NCBI RefSeq assembly: GCF_018614135.1
Contig: NZ_JAGGOW010000125.1
Coordinates: 1-64,000, forward strand
Source of the DNA: Streptomyces sp. ISL-66
GTDB taxonomy: Bacteria; Actinomycetota; Actinomycetes; Streptomycetales; Streptomycetaceae
Reading direction: 5' to 3'
DNA: 64,000 nucleotides
Shown piece after piece: positions 43,109-51,690 of the stretch. The first letter of the stretch is position 1; the number at the start of each line of letters is the position of its first letter. The translations under genes were made by a program, and so were the position numbers. The notes under the pieces are model-generated. The model was given only the letters and a program-made list of their open reading frames with translations, had not been told where the DNA came from and did no database searches.

Positions 43109-44260
43109 TCAGCGCGGCCGCCCTCGTACCTCGCCGCGGGCGGGCGGACGCAGGGATTGGCGGACCGACCAGGCCACCGAGACCAGGGGCACCGCCACCA
43201 CCGCCCCCACGATCCCGGCGGCGATGGCTCCCGCGACCACCGACAGGGCCACCACCATGGGGTGCAGGCGTACGGCCCAGCTCATCACCAGGGGATGCAG
43301 CAGGTGCCCTTCGATCTGGCCGATGACCACGATGAGCGCGACCACCAGAGCGGCCACGAGCGGCCCCTGAGCGGCGAGGGCGACCACGGCGGCCACGCCG
43401 AGGGCGACCGGGGAGCCGATGAGCGGGACGAACGCGGCGAAGAACTCCAGCAGCGCGAGCGGGACGGCCAGCGGGACACCGAGGGCGAACAGCGCGATGC
43501 CCACCAGGATCGCGTTGGTCGCGGCCACGAGCACGATGCCGTGCGTGTACCCCGTGAAGGTCCGCCAGGCCGCCTTCCCGGCGCGGCCCACCCGCTCCCG
43601 TACGCCCTGCGGCAGCTGCTCGCAGAACCAGTCCCACTGCCGGTCGCCCGAGTGGATGAAGAAGACCGAGCAGAACAGCCCGAGGGCCGTGACGGTGAGC
43701 ACCGCCACGATGCGCCCCGCCCCGCTGACCGCCGTGCTCAGCAGGGTCGAGCGGTGGCTGGAGAGGTACGTGCCGATCTTGGACTGGGCATCGCTCAGCA
43801 CGTGGGAGTCCAGCCGCAGCGGCGGTCCGCTGAGCCAGGCCTGGATCCGGTCCAGCCCCACCCTGAACTCCCGCACCAGCGAGGGCCACTCGTTCGCCAC
43901 CGACTCGCCCACCAGCGCGAGGGCGCCGAGCACCAGGACCGCACTGACGACCAGCGCGAGGGCCACCGCGAGCGGCCTGGGCACGATCCGGGCCAGCCGG
44001 TCGGCGGCCGGGCGCAGCATCGCGGCCGTCACCAGGCCGAGGAAGAGGGCCAGCGCGATCTCGTGGAACCTTCCCAGGGCCGCGAAGACCGCGTACGCCA
44101 CCGCGCCCACGACCAGGAGCCGCCAGGCGTACGCGGCGGCCGTCCGCAGGAGCGGGGACACCGGCGGGTCCACGCCGGGCCAGCGGCCGCGGCGCGGGCC
44201 GGGTGGGCCGGGCGCGCCGGGCGGGCGCCGGGCCGGCCGCGTCACGAGTCGCCTGGTCAT
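43109..44260 (-). CDS. AI-2E-family transporter/permease
   Basis: The 383-residue protein has the AI-2E (TqsA/PerM) arrangement. A basic Pro-rich N-terminus is followed by helices (LLVVGAVAYAVFAAL). A soluble helical region around residues 120-190 comes next. The C-terminal helices carry the family signature: LEFFAAFVPLIGSPVALGVA and IGQIEGHLLHPLVMSWAVRL. Members export small molecules, and many relatives act as Na+/H+ antiporters; the solute here is unknown. The ATG at 44260 was chosen because the longer frame adds only a charged stretch. Confidence 0.88.
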   Translation of the reverse strand: MTRRLVTRPARRPPGAPGPPGPRRGRWPGVDPPVSPLLRTAAAYAWRLLVVGAVAYAVFAALGRFHEIALALFLGLVTAAMLRPAADRLARIVPRPLAVALALVVSAVLVLGALALVGESVANEWPSLVREFRVGLDRIQAWLSGPPLRLDSHVLSDAQSKIGTYLSSHRSTLLSTAVSGAGRIVAVLTVTALGLFCSVFFIHSGDRQWDWFCEQLPQGVRERVGRAGKAAWRTFTGYTHGIVLVAATNAILVGIALFALGVPLAVPLALLEFFAAFVPLIGSPVALGVAAVVALAAQGPLVAALVVALIVVIGQIEGHLLHPLVMSWAVRLHPMVVALSVVAGAIAAGIVGAVVAVPLVSVAWSVRQSLRPPARGEVRGRPR

Positions 44261-44541
44261 CTGCGGCCGCCCCTTCGAGGTGTGTGGGTCACCACGGGCT
44301 ATCACCCCGGCGGCGGCCGCTCCGCGCGCCGCGCAGCGCGTTCGTCCGAAGGCCTCATCGGCGCTGGGCCGAAGGAGCCGGGCGGGCCGTTGCCCGCGCC
44401 GCGACCGCCCCGCTGGTCACGGCGGGTTTCCCGGGGCGGGCGGGCGACCGGCAACGGGAAACCCGTCGACCTCCGGGTCCGCCCGGGACAGGCTCAAGTC
44501 GTCAGCACGTCAGCACGGAGCACGACCCACAAGGGGACATC

Positions 44542-44904
44542 ATGCGCAAGATGATCCGCGGCGCCGCCGCGTTCGCCACCGCCACGGCCGCCGTCGTGGC
44601 ACTCAGCGGCGCCGCAGGCGCACAGCCGGCCGAGCCGTGGGCGGGCTGCCCGGACGGAGCGGTCTGCATCTACCCGCAGAACCAGAACCCCGCGGTGAAG
44701 CCGACCCACGTCTTCTACAACTACGGGGCCCACAACCTGAGCAACCAGTACGGCAACCACTGGGTGCTCAACAACCAGTACGGCGGCGCCACGGCCCGCC
44801 TGTGCACCGGCTCCAACGGGGTCGGCTGCGGCAACCCCATCGCCCAGGGCACCGGCGTCTACGCCGACCTCGGACCCATCAACTCGATCACCCTCAACCG
44901 CTAG
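44542..44904 (+). CDS. Secreted peptidase inhibitor family I36 protein
   Basis: The 120-residue protein has a signal peptide (MRKMIRGAAAFATATAAVVA, cleaved after GAAGAQPA-like sequence). A compact beta/gamma-crystallin-like domain follows, with four cysteines (WAGCPDGAVCIYPQNQNP, then ARLCTGSNGVGCGNPI). This resembles I36 inhibitors such as SMI, a Streptomyces metalloprotease inhibitor. The ATG at 44542 has AAGGGG upstream. It is followed by a strong terminator and is transcribed alone. It would act outside the cell, perhaps protecting against proteases. Confidence 0.82.
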   Translation: MRKMIRGAAAFATATAAVVALSGAAGAQPAEPWAGCPDGAVCIYPQNQNPAVKPTHVFYNYGAHNLSNQYGNHWVLNNQYGGATARLCTGSNGVGCGNPIAQGTGVYADLGPINSITLNR

Positions 44905-44930
44905 CGGGCGCGCGCGTTCGCCCGTTCGCA

Positions 44931-44979
44931 AGGACGTTCCGGCGTGGGCCGCCCGGCCCGCTCCGGAACGTCCTCGTTT
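44931..44979 (+). terminator. Hairpin terminator after the I36 gene
   Basis: AGGACGTTCCGG (44931-44942) and CCGGAACGTCCT (44963-44974) form a perfect 12-bp stem around a 20-base loop, followed by CGTTT. It lies 27 bases past the stop codon. Confidence 0.8.
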
Positions 44980-45068
44980 GGCCGCAACACCGCACGAATG
45001 GCCGGTCGGCCGCCCCACCCCCGCGCTAACCTGGGCATCTGCCTCTCACTGCCTGGGCGCGCTTTGCC

Positions 45069-48000
45069 ATGGGGGACGTCTTGGGGGATCCGGACCGCGG
45101 ACGCGCCACCGGCCGGCCGCACACGTCAGACGACACTGCCGACGGCGCCTTGCCGCGCTTTCCCGCCCAGTTGAGGCGGCTTCGGGTGCAGCGCGGGCTG
45201 TCGCTCTCCGACCTGGCCCGCCGCACGCACTACAGCAAGGGCTACCTGAGCAAGATCGAGACCGGCTCGAAGCCGGTCACCGCCGACGTGGCGCGCAGCT
45301 GCGACCGGGCCCTCGGCGCCGAGGGCGAACTCCTGCGGCTGGTGCCGGAGAACGCGGAGCCCGAACCACCGCCCGGGCCCCGCTCCGCGGCCCGGCCCGG
45401 CGACCCGTCGCACGGTTCCCGGTCGGACGGCGAGTGCCCCTACCGCGGCCTGGCCTCGTTCACCCCGCAGGAGGCGGGGTGGTTCTTCGGCCGGGAGCGG
45501 GCCACGGCCGCCCTCGTCGAGCGGGTCCACGAACGCCTCGGCCACGGGCCCCTGCTGCTCGCCGCCCGGTCGGGGGCCGGCAAGTCCTCCCTGCTCAGCG
45601 CGGGTCTGGTGCCGGCCCTCGCACGCGGAGGCTTCCCGGTCGCGGGCGCCGACGGCTGGCCGGTGATCAGGTTCACGCCCACCGCGCACCCGCTGCGCGA
45701 GCTGGCCGACGCCACCGCCAAGGCCCTGGGCGGCGACATCGGCCGTACCCCCGAGGAGTTGAGCGCCCGGCCGGAGCTGCTGCTCGAAGCCGTCCACGGG
45801 CTGTCGGTCCGGCCCGGCGCCCTGGCGCCGGAGGGGGGCGGCGGTCGTCATGTCCCGACGGTGCGGCCCGTGTTGCTCGTCGACCAGTTCGAAGAGCTGT
45901 TCACGCTCTGCGCCGACGAGGACGAGCGCCGCGCCTTCGTCCGGGTCCTCTGCGCCGTGGCCCGCTCCCGGCCCGCCCTGACCGGGTACGACCCCGCCGT
46001 CGTCGTGCTCGGGGTGCGGGCCGACTTCTCCGGGAACTGCCTGGAGCTGCCCGAGCTGGCCGCCGTCTTCACCGACGGCCTGTTCGTCCTGCCGCCGATG
46101 TCCGTGGCGGAGCTGCGGGAGTCGATCACGCGTCCGGCCGAACTCGCCGGGCTCACCCTCGAACCGGGCCTGGTCCCGCTGCTCCTGCGGGATGCGGGCG
46201 TACGCGCGGACCCGGACCGGACCGACCGACCGGCCCCGCCCGGCCCGCCGGACGGCGGGCAGCCGGACGGGCGGGACGCCGGACCGGAGAGCGGTCCGGG
46301 GGACGTGCCCTGCGGCGCGCTGCCCCTGATGTCCCACGCGCTGCTGGCCACCTGGCAGCGGCGCGAGGGCTCCACCCTCCGCGTCGCCGGGTACGAGTAC
46401 GCCGGCGGCATCCAGGGCGCCGTCGCGCAGAGCGCCGAACAGGTCTTCGCCCGCCTGTACCCGGCCGAGCAGCGGACGATCCGGCGGCTCCTCGTACAGC
46501 TGGTCCACCTCGCCGACGGGGCGGGGCCGACCCGGCGCCGGGTCCGCCGCAGCGCCCTGCTGGAAGGGCAGCCCGACGGAGACCGGGCCGCGGCCGCCCT
46601 CGACGCGTTCGTCCGGGCCCGGCTGATCACCACCGACAGCGACACCGTCGAGATCACCCACGAGGCCCTGCTGCACGCCTGGCCACGGCTGCGCGGCTGG
46701 ATCCACGCGGACCGGGCCGGGCTGCTGGTCCACCAGCAGCTGTCCCAGGCCGCCGACGAATGGACGCGTGAGGGCCACGATCCGTCCGTCCTCTACCGCG
46801 GCACCCGGCTGGCCACCGCCCGTGCCTGGGCCGAGGAGCTCGACGGCGGCGGCAGCGCGCTCGGCGCGCGGGAGACGGCCTTCCTCCGGGCCTGCCTGGC
46901 CGCGGAGGACGCCCGCCGGCGGCAGGCCGGTCGCCAGGTCCGGCTGCAACAGCGGATGCTGGCCACCCTCCTGGTCCTGCTCGTACTGGCCCTGGGCGCG
47001 GGCGGTGTGGCGTACCAGCAGCGCGCCGGGGCGCTCGGCCAGGAGCGGACCGCCCGCTCGCAGGCGCTCGCCGTGCGGTCGCTCTCGCTGGCCTCCGGCC
47101 AGCCGGAGGCCTCGATGCTGCTCGCGGAGGAGGCGTACCGCACCGAGGCGACGAGCGAGGCGCGCGGCGCCCTGCTCAGCACCCAGTCCCAGCCGTTCCT
47201 GGCCCGGCTCGGCGGACACGGCGGGCCGGTCAACGCGGTGGCCTTCGCCCCGGGCGGGGCCCTGCTCGCGACGGCCGGGTCCGACGGGAAGGTCCTGCTG
47301 CGCCGGGTGGCCGACCGCCGGACGGTCGCGGCCTTCACCGCGCCCGGCCGGGTCCGTACGGTCGCCTTCAGCCCCGACGGGCGGACCTTGGCGGCCGGTT
47401 CGGCCGACGGCCCGGTCCGGCTCTGGCCCGCCGCCGGGTCCGGCCCGGTGGTCCTGCTGCCCCCGAGCACGGCGGCCGCCAGGGCGATCGCCTTCGCCCC
47501 GGACGGGCGGACCCTCGCCGTCGCGGCCGCCGACGGGACCGTACAGCTGTGGGATCCGGCTGGCGACCACAGCGAGTTCGCCGTTCTGACCGGGCACGTC
47601 GGAAGGGTCAACGCCCTGGCGTACGCGCCGGACGGCCGCTCCCTCGTCTCGGCCGGCGCCGACCAGACCGTACGCCTGTGGGACACGGCGCGGGCGCGTC
47701 CGGTCGCCGTGATGGAAGGTCACACCGGAGAGGTGCTGGGCGCGGCCTTCGCCCCGGACGGGCGGACGGTGGCCACCGGGGGCGTCGACCGGACCGTGCG
47801 GGTGTGGGACGTCGCCGGACACCAGGCGGTGGCCACGCTGACCGGGCACAGCGACGACGTCAACGCGGTCGCCTACACCCCGGACGGCACCACCGTCGTC
47901 AGCGGCGGTGGCGACGGCACCACCCGGCTGTGGGACGTGCGCAGCGGCCGCCTCACCGCGACGCTCGCCGGGCACACCGACTACGTGCTGGCCGTCGCCG

Positions 48001-49013
48001 TGGACCCGGCGGGCGCCGTGCTGGCGACCGCCGCCTTCGACCAGTCCGTCGTGCTGTGGGACCTGCGGGGCCCGGTGCTGACGGCCCGTCCGTTCACCGA
48101 GGTCTGGCACGCGGCCTACAGCCCCGACGGAAAACTGCTGGCCGCCGCCGGCGCCGATCACGCGGTGGCCCTGTGGGACGTGGCCGGCCGCCGGATCCTG
48201 GCCGCGCTCCCGGGACACACCGAGACCGTGTACTCGGTGGCGTTCGCCCCGGACGGGCGGAGCTTCGCCTCGGCCGGCGCCGACGGCACCGTACGCCTGT
48301 GGGACACCGCCACCCGCACCCCCCTCGCCACCCTCACCGGGCACGACGGCACCGTGTTCTCGGTGGCGTTCGCCCCGGACGGGCGGAGCTTCGCCTCGGC
48401 CGGCGCCGACGGGACCGTACGCCTGTGGGACACCGCCACCCGCACTCCCCTCACGACCCTCACCGGGCACACGGACTTCGTCAACGACGTCGCCTTCGCC
48501 CCCGACGGGCGGACGCTGGCCAGCGCCGGGGACGATCTGACCGTACGGCTGTGGGACCTGGCCGGGCACCTTCCGCCGGCCGTGCTCACCGGGCACGCGG
48601 GCGCGGTACGGGCCGTCGCGTTCAGCCCGGACGGGCGGACGCTGGCCAGCAGCGGCAACGACGGCACGGTCCGGCTGTGGGACGCGGGGCAGCGCCGCGT
48701 CACCACCGTGCTGACGGGACACACCGGCTCCGCGCGGGGCATCGCCTTCTCCCCCGACGGCCGGACTCTGGCCACCAGCGGCAACGACCGTACGGTGCGA
48801 CTGTGGGACGTCGCCCGCCGACGGCTCCGGGCCACCCTGTCCGGTCATATGAACGCCGTGTGGGGCGTCGTCTTCTCCCCCGACGGCCGGACCCTCGCGA
48901 GCAGCAGCAACGACGGCACCGTACGGCTGTGGAATCCGGACCCGGCGGCGCGGCTGACGGACATCTGCCGCATGGCACTCCAGCCGGAGCACGCCGACCG
49001 CGCGTGCGCGTAG
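45069..49013 (+). CDS. HTH-STAND NTPase-transmembrane-WD40 receptor protein
   Basis: The 1,314-residue protein has four parts. Residues 31-90 form an XRE-type helix-turn-helix (LRVQRGLSLSDLARRTHYSK, GYLSKIETG). Residues 122-600 form a STAND NTPase: CPYRGLASFTPQEAGWFFGR leads in, Walker A is ARSGAGKSS at 166-174, Walker B is VLLVDQFEELF at 268-278, and LITTDSDTVEITHEALLHAW lies near the winged-helix end. A single hydrophobic segment is at about 632-650 (MLATLLVLLVLALGAGGVAY). Fourteen WD40 repeats follow from about 714, enough for two seven-bladed propellers. STAND proteins act as ATP-driven switches, with the repeats sensing a ligand. The hydrophobic segment suggests that the sensor faces outward. 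The function is unknown. A long frame on the opposite strand is only a shadow. Confidence 0.92.
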   Translation: MGDVLGDPDRGRATGRPHTSDDTADGALPRFPAQLRRLRVQRGLSLSDLARRTHYSKGYLSKIETGSKPVTADVARSCDRALGAEGELLRLVPENAEPEPPPGPRSAARPGDPSHGSRSDGECPYRGLASFTPQEAGWFFGRERATAALVERVHERLGHGPLLLAARSGAGKSSLLSAGLVPALARGGFPVAGADGWPVIRFTPTAHPLRELADATAKALGGDIGRTPEELSARPELLLEAVHGLSVRPGALAPEGGGGRHVPTVRPVLLVDQFEELFTLCADEDERRAFVRVLCAVARSRPALTGYDPAVVVLGVRADFSGNCLELPELAAVFTDGLFVLPPMSVAELRESITRPAELAGLTLEPGLVPLLLRDAGVRADPDRTDRPAPPGPPDGGQPDGRDAGPESGPGDVPCGALPLMSHALLATWQRREGSTLRVAGYEYAGGIQGAVAQSAEQVFARLYPAEQRTIRRLLVQLVHLADGAGPTRRRVRRSALLEGQPDGDRAAAALDAFVRARLITTDSDTVEITHEALLHAWPRLRGWIHADRAGLLVHQQLSQAADEWTREGHDPSVLYRGTRLATARAWAEELDGGGSALGARETAFLRACLAAEDARRRQAGRQVRLQQRMLATLLVLLVLALGAGGVAYQQRAGALGQERTARSQALAVRSLSLASGQPEASMLLAEEAYRTEATSEARGALLSTQSQPFLARLGGHGGPVNAVAFAPGGALLATAGSDGKVLLRRVADRRTVAAFTAPGRVRTVAFSPDGRTLAAGSADGPVRLWPAAGSGPVVLLPPSTAAARAIAFAPDGRTLAVAAADGTVQLWDPAGDHSEFAVLTGHVGRVNALAYAPDGRSLVSAGADQTVRLWDTARARPVAVMEGHTGEVLGAAFAPDGRTVATGGVDRTVRVWDVAGHQAVATLTGHSDDVNAVAYTPDGTTVVSGGGDGTTRLWDVRSGRLTATLAGHTDYVLAVAVDPAGAVLATAAFDQSVVLWDLRGPVLTARPFTEVWHAAYSPDGKLLAAAGADHAVALWDVAGRRILAALPGHTETVYSVAFAPDGRSFASAGADGTVRLWDTATRTPLATLTGHDGTVFSVAFAPDGRSFASAGADGTVRLWDTATRTPLTTLTGHTDFVNDVAFAPDGRTLASAGDDLTVRLWDLAGHLPPAVLTGHAGAVRAVAFSPDGRTLASSGNDGTVRLWDAGQRRVTTVLTGHTGSARGIAFSPDGRTLATSGNDRTVRLWDVARRRLRATLSGHMNAVWGVVFSPDGRTLASSSNDGTVRLWNPDPAARLTDICRMALQPEHADRACA

Positions 49014-49350
49014 TGCCATGACCGCCTCCCCCACCTCCCGCACCTTCGGTTCCGGCCGGCCGGAGGGGGGTTTCCCCGGGGTTTCCCGTTGCCCGTTCGG
49101 GTGGTGACACGTCCGGCCGTGGACGGGACGGCGGGGCCGCCGACAGGCTGGTCCCGGACACGGAGCCCGCCAAGTGGCGTACGACCGGCGCGCTTCGGCG
49201 CGCTCGGCCGCCGCGCTGCCCGCCGCGCTCCGCGGACGTGCGGAGCACGAAGCCCGAGCACGAAGCCCGAGCGCGCAGCACGAAGCGCTCAACGCCGAGC
49301 ACCAAGCGCCAAGTACCACGCACCACGCATCAGGAACGAGGTCTTCCGTC
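49014..49350. other. Intergenic region with short direct repeats
   Basis: No gene is seen. GGGTTTCCCGTTGCC at 49079-49093 is an exact inverted copy of 44450-44464, on the other side of the STAND gene. From about 49240 to 49330, units like AGCACGAAGCCCG and GCACCAAGCGCC recur. The promoter of the NlpC/P60 gene should lie here but is not obvious. Confidence 0.5.
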
Positions 49351-50205
49351 ATGCCCAGCCGATCAGGTCCCCGCCGAACCGCTCTCCTCACCACGCTCCT
49401 CGCCCTCCTGGCCGTCCTCCTCTGGCCGTCCGCCGCCCCGGCGGCCGCCGAAGGTGCCTGCCGGGTCCTGGCCCCGGGGGCCTCGGCCGCGGCCGAGCGG
49501 GCCGTGGGCGCCGCCTGCGAGCAGGTGGGAAAGGACGTCTGGTACACGTGGGGCGGCGGTCACGGCCCCCAGCCCGGTGCCACGTACGGGCAGGTGGACC
49601 CCTCGGATCCGGCCAGCGAACACGATCCCGAACGGCTCGGCCTCGACTGCTCGGGCCTCGTCCGCTACGCCTACGCCCGGGCGGCCGGATCCGATGTCCT
49701 GAACGGCGTGGCCAGTCAGCAGTACTACACGCACCGGGCCGCCGGACGCTTCACCGCCGCCCAGGGACTCGCGCCGCTGCTGCCGGGCGACCTGCTGGTG
49801 TGGGGCAGCTCGCAACGGCTGCACCACATCGCCCTCTACCTCGGCGCGGGCAAGATGGCGGAGGCCAAGCAGTCGGGCACCAAGCTGATGGTCAGTGACG
49901 TGCGGCTGGCCGGCGACTACTTCGGGGCGGTCCGCGTCGACACGGGCCCGGTCGACGGCCGCGCCTTCCGCACCTGGGGCACGGGAGTCTGGACCAAGGC
50001 CCAGCCGTCGACGGCGGCCGCACGCGTGTACGCCTTCCCCGGGCCGACGACGATCCGCGTCGGGTGCCAGAAGCACGCGGAGGTGGTGACCTCCGACGGC
50101 TACACCAACGACGCCTGGTCCTATCTCCCGGACTACGGGGCCTGGATGACGAACATCTACATCCAGGGACCGGAATGGCTGGAAGACGTGCCTACCTGTC
50201 ACTGA
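49351..50205 (+). CDS. Secreted NlpC/P60-type hydrolase
   Basis: The 284-residue protein has a signal peptide (RRTALLTTLLALLAVLLWPS). An NlpC/P60-like domain at about residues 45-195 has VWYTWGGGHGPQPG, the catalytic Cys100 in LGLDCSGLVRYAY, LLPGDLLVWG and His158/159 in LHHIALYLG. The last ~80 residues are a separate C-terminal domain with two cysteines, resembling small surface modules. NlpC/P60 enzymes cut peptide stems of peptidoglycan; because substrate-contact regions differ, another amide substrate is possible. The ATG at 49351 starts the signal peptide, with GAGG upstream. It is 71 bases ahead of a secreted serine hydrolase gene and may be cotranscribed with it. Confidence 0.85.
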   Translation: MPSRSGPRRTALLTTLLALLAVLLWPSAAPAAAEGACRVLAPGASAAAERAVGAACEQVGKDVWYTWGGGHGPQPGATYGQVDPSDPASEHDPERLGLDCSGLVRYAYARAAGSDVLNGVASQQYYTHRAAGRFTAAQGLAPLLPGDLLVWGSSQRLHHIALYLGAGKMAEAKQSGTKLMVSDVRLAGDYFGAVRVDTGPVDGRAFRTWGTGVWTKAQPSTAAARVYAFPGPTTIRVGCQKHAEVVTSDGYTNDAWSYLPDYGAWMTNIYIQGPEWLEDVPTCH

Positions 50206-50276
50206 TCGTTTGTAGGCTCTCAAATGGCCCCAGCCGGGCCCAACTCATCCCCAAGCCGAACAAATCGAGGACCCAC

Positions 50277-51575
50277 GTGCGCCTTCCGTCCCCTCAGCGA
50301 CGCCTTGCCGCCGGTGCCGCCCTGCTCGCCGTGATCGGCGGCGGCCTGCTGCCGGCCACCGCCGCACACGCCGCCGCTCCCACCGCGACCCCCGGCGCCG
50401 CGCCCGCCACCGCGTCCGGCCCCCTGCCCGTCCCCGGACCGGGCACACCCGGACAGGTCGCGCCCGATCTGGAGGCGCTGACCCAGGCGCTGCGCAACAC
50501 CACGGCGGCCGGTGCACCCGGAGCGATGGCCCGCTTCACCGGTCCGGACGGCGTCTCGACCCGGGTGGAGGGCGTCCGCGACCGGAGCACCGGCGCGGCC
50601 ATGGACCCCAAGGCCCGCTTCCGGATCGGCAGCGTCACCAAGACGTTCTCGACCGTCGTCCTGCTCCAGCTGGTCGACGAGGGGCGGATCCAGCTGGACA
50701 AGCCGGTCAACAGCTACCTGCCGGGACTGCTGCCCGACGACCGGATCACGGTGCGCCACCTGCTGACCCACCGCAGCGGCCTGGCGGACTACACGAACAC
50801 GATGTTCGAGCAGACCGTTCCCGGCTTCGAGTCCGTCCGGAACAAGGTGTTCACCTACCGCGAGCTCGTCGGCCTCTCGCTCGCCGAGCCGAGGACCACC
50901 GAGCCCGGCGCGGCGTACAAGTACTCGAACACGAACTTCGTCGTCGTGGGCATGCTGATCGAGGAGGCGACCGGCAAGGGGGTCGCCAAGGAGTACGAGC
51001 GGCGCATCATCAAGCCGCTCGGGCTGCGGAACACCTCGTACGTCCACCCCGGTACCGCCATCAAGGGCCTGCACGCCAACGGTTACCTGCACCCGGACGA
51101 GGAGGGCGCGCCGCTCGTCGACTCCACCGAGCAGACCGTCTCCTGGGCACAGTCGGCCGGCGCGATGATCTCCAACGCGGCCGATCTCAGCACCTTCATG
51201 TCCGCCCTGGTCCGCGGCAGGCTGCTGCGCCCGGCCACCCTGGACGCCATGCTCACGGTGACGCCGACCGACACCACGAACACCCGGTTCTACGGGCTGG
51301 GCCTGCGCCGCTACGACCTCTCCTGCGGCACCCAGGTGTACGGGCACACGGGCACCGTGCAGGGCTTCTACACCTACGCCTTCACCACCCGCGACGGCAA
51401 GCGCTCCCTCTCCTCGATGGCGAACACCTCCAACCGGGGCCAGGCCAACACCGCCCTGGGCGGCACCCTGGAGGCCGCCTTCTGCGGCAAGGCGCCCGCG
51501 GCCGGACCGGCCACCGCGCGCGGCTTCGCGTTCGCCCCGGCCGCGGCGGAGGCGGACCTCCCGGAGCACGGCTGA
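50277..51575 (+). CDS. Secreted serine hydrolase (beta-lactamase/D,D-peptidase fold)
   Basis: The 432-residue protein has a signal peptide (RRLAAGAALLAVIGGGLLPA). A class C beta-lactamase/D-Ala carboxypeptidase fold follows. The nucleophile is Ser119 in GSVTK with Lys122. The YxN motif is Tyr216-Ser-Asn218, and the third motif is HTG from His357. DRITVRHLLTHRSGLADYTN is typical of the family. It probably acts as a D,D-peptidase or esterase outside the membrane; substrate cannot be assigned. The GTG at 50277 was chosen because GAGG lies six bases upstream and the signal peptide begins there. The gene ends in a strong hairpin terminator. Confidence 0.88.
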   Translation: MRLPSPQRRLAAGAALLAVIGGGLLPATAAHAAAPTATPGAAPATASGPLPVPGPGTPGQVAPDLEALTQALRNTTAAGAPGAMARFTGPDGVSTRVEGVRDRSTGAAMDPKARFRIGSVTKTFSTVVLLQLVDEGRIQLDKPVNSYLPGLLPDDRITVRHLLTHRSGLADYTNTMFEQTVPGFESVRNKVFTYRELVGLSLAEPRTTEPGAAYKYSNTNFVVVGMLIEEATGKGVAKEYERRIIKPLGLRNTSYVHPGTAIKGLHANGYLHPDEEGAPLVDSTEQTVSWAQSAGAMISNAADLSTFMSALVRGRLLRPATLDAMLTVTPTDTTNTRFYGLGLRRYDLSCGTQVYGHTGTVQGFYTYAFTTRDGKRSLSSMANTSNRGQANTALGGTLEAAFCGKAPAAGPATARGFAFAPAAAEADLPEHG

Positions 51576-51596
51576 CGGCGATTCCCGGACACGGCA

Positions 51597-51626
51597 GCTC
51601 CCGCCCCTTGGCTTGGGGGCGGGAGC
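51597..51626 (+). terminator. Hairpin terminator after the serine hydrolase gene
   Basis: GCTCCCGCCCC, loop TTGGCTTG, GGGGCGGGAGC forms a perfect 11-bp stem 21 bases after the stop codon. Confidence 0.8.
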
Positions 51627-51690
51627 CCGGAAAGCTGAACTCCGCATTCCCACACGGGCGTTGACCCGTGTGACCGATGAGGAGGACACG

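Noticed and set aside
49014..49350. ydaO/c-di-AMP riboswitch upstream of the NlpC/P60 gene
   Set aside because: Such riboswitches often precede wall hydrolases in Streptomyces, but the conserved core is not visible and the region is short repeats.
45126..49547. Open frame of about 1,470 codons antisense to the STAND-WD40 gene
   Set aside because: It is Arg/Gly/Pro/Val-rich with no domain, and it mirrors the periodic WD40 coding strand. GC-rich third positions create such shadows.
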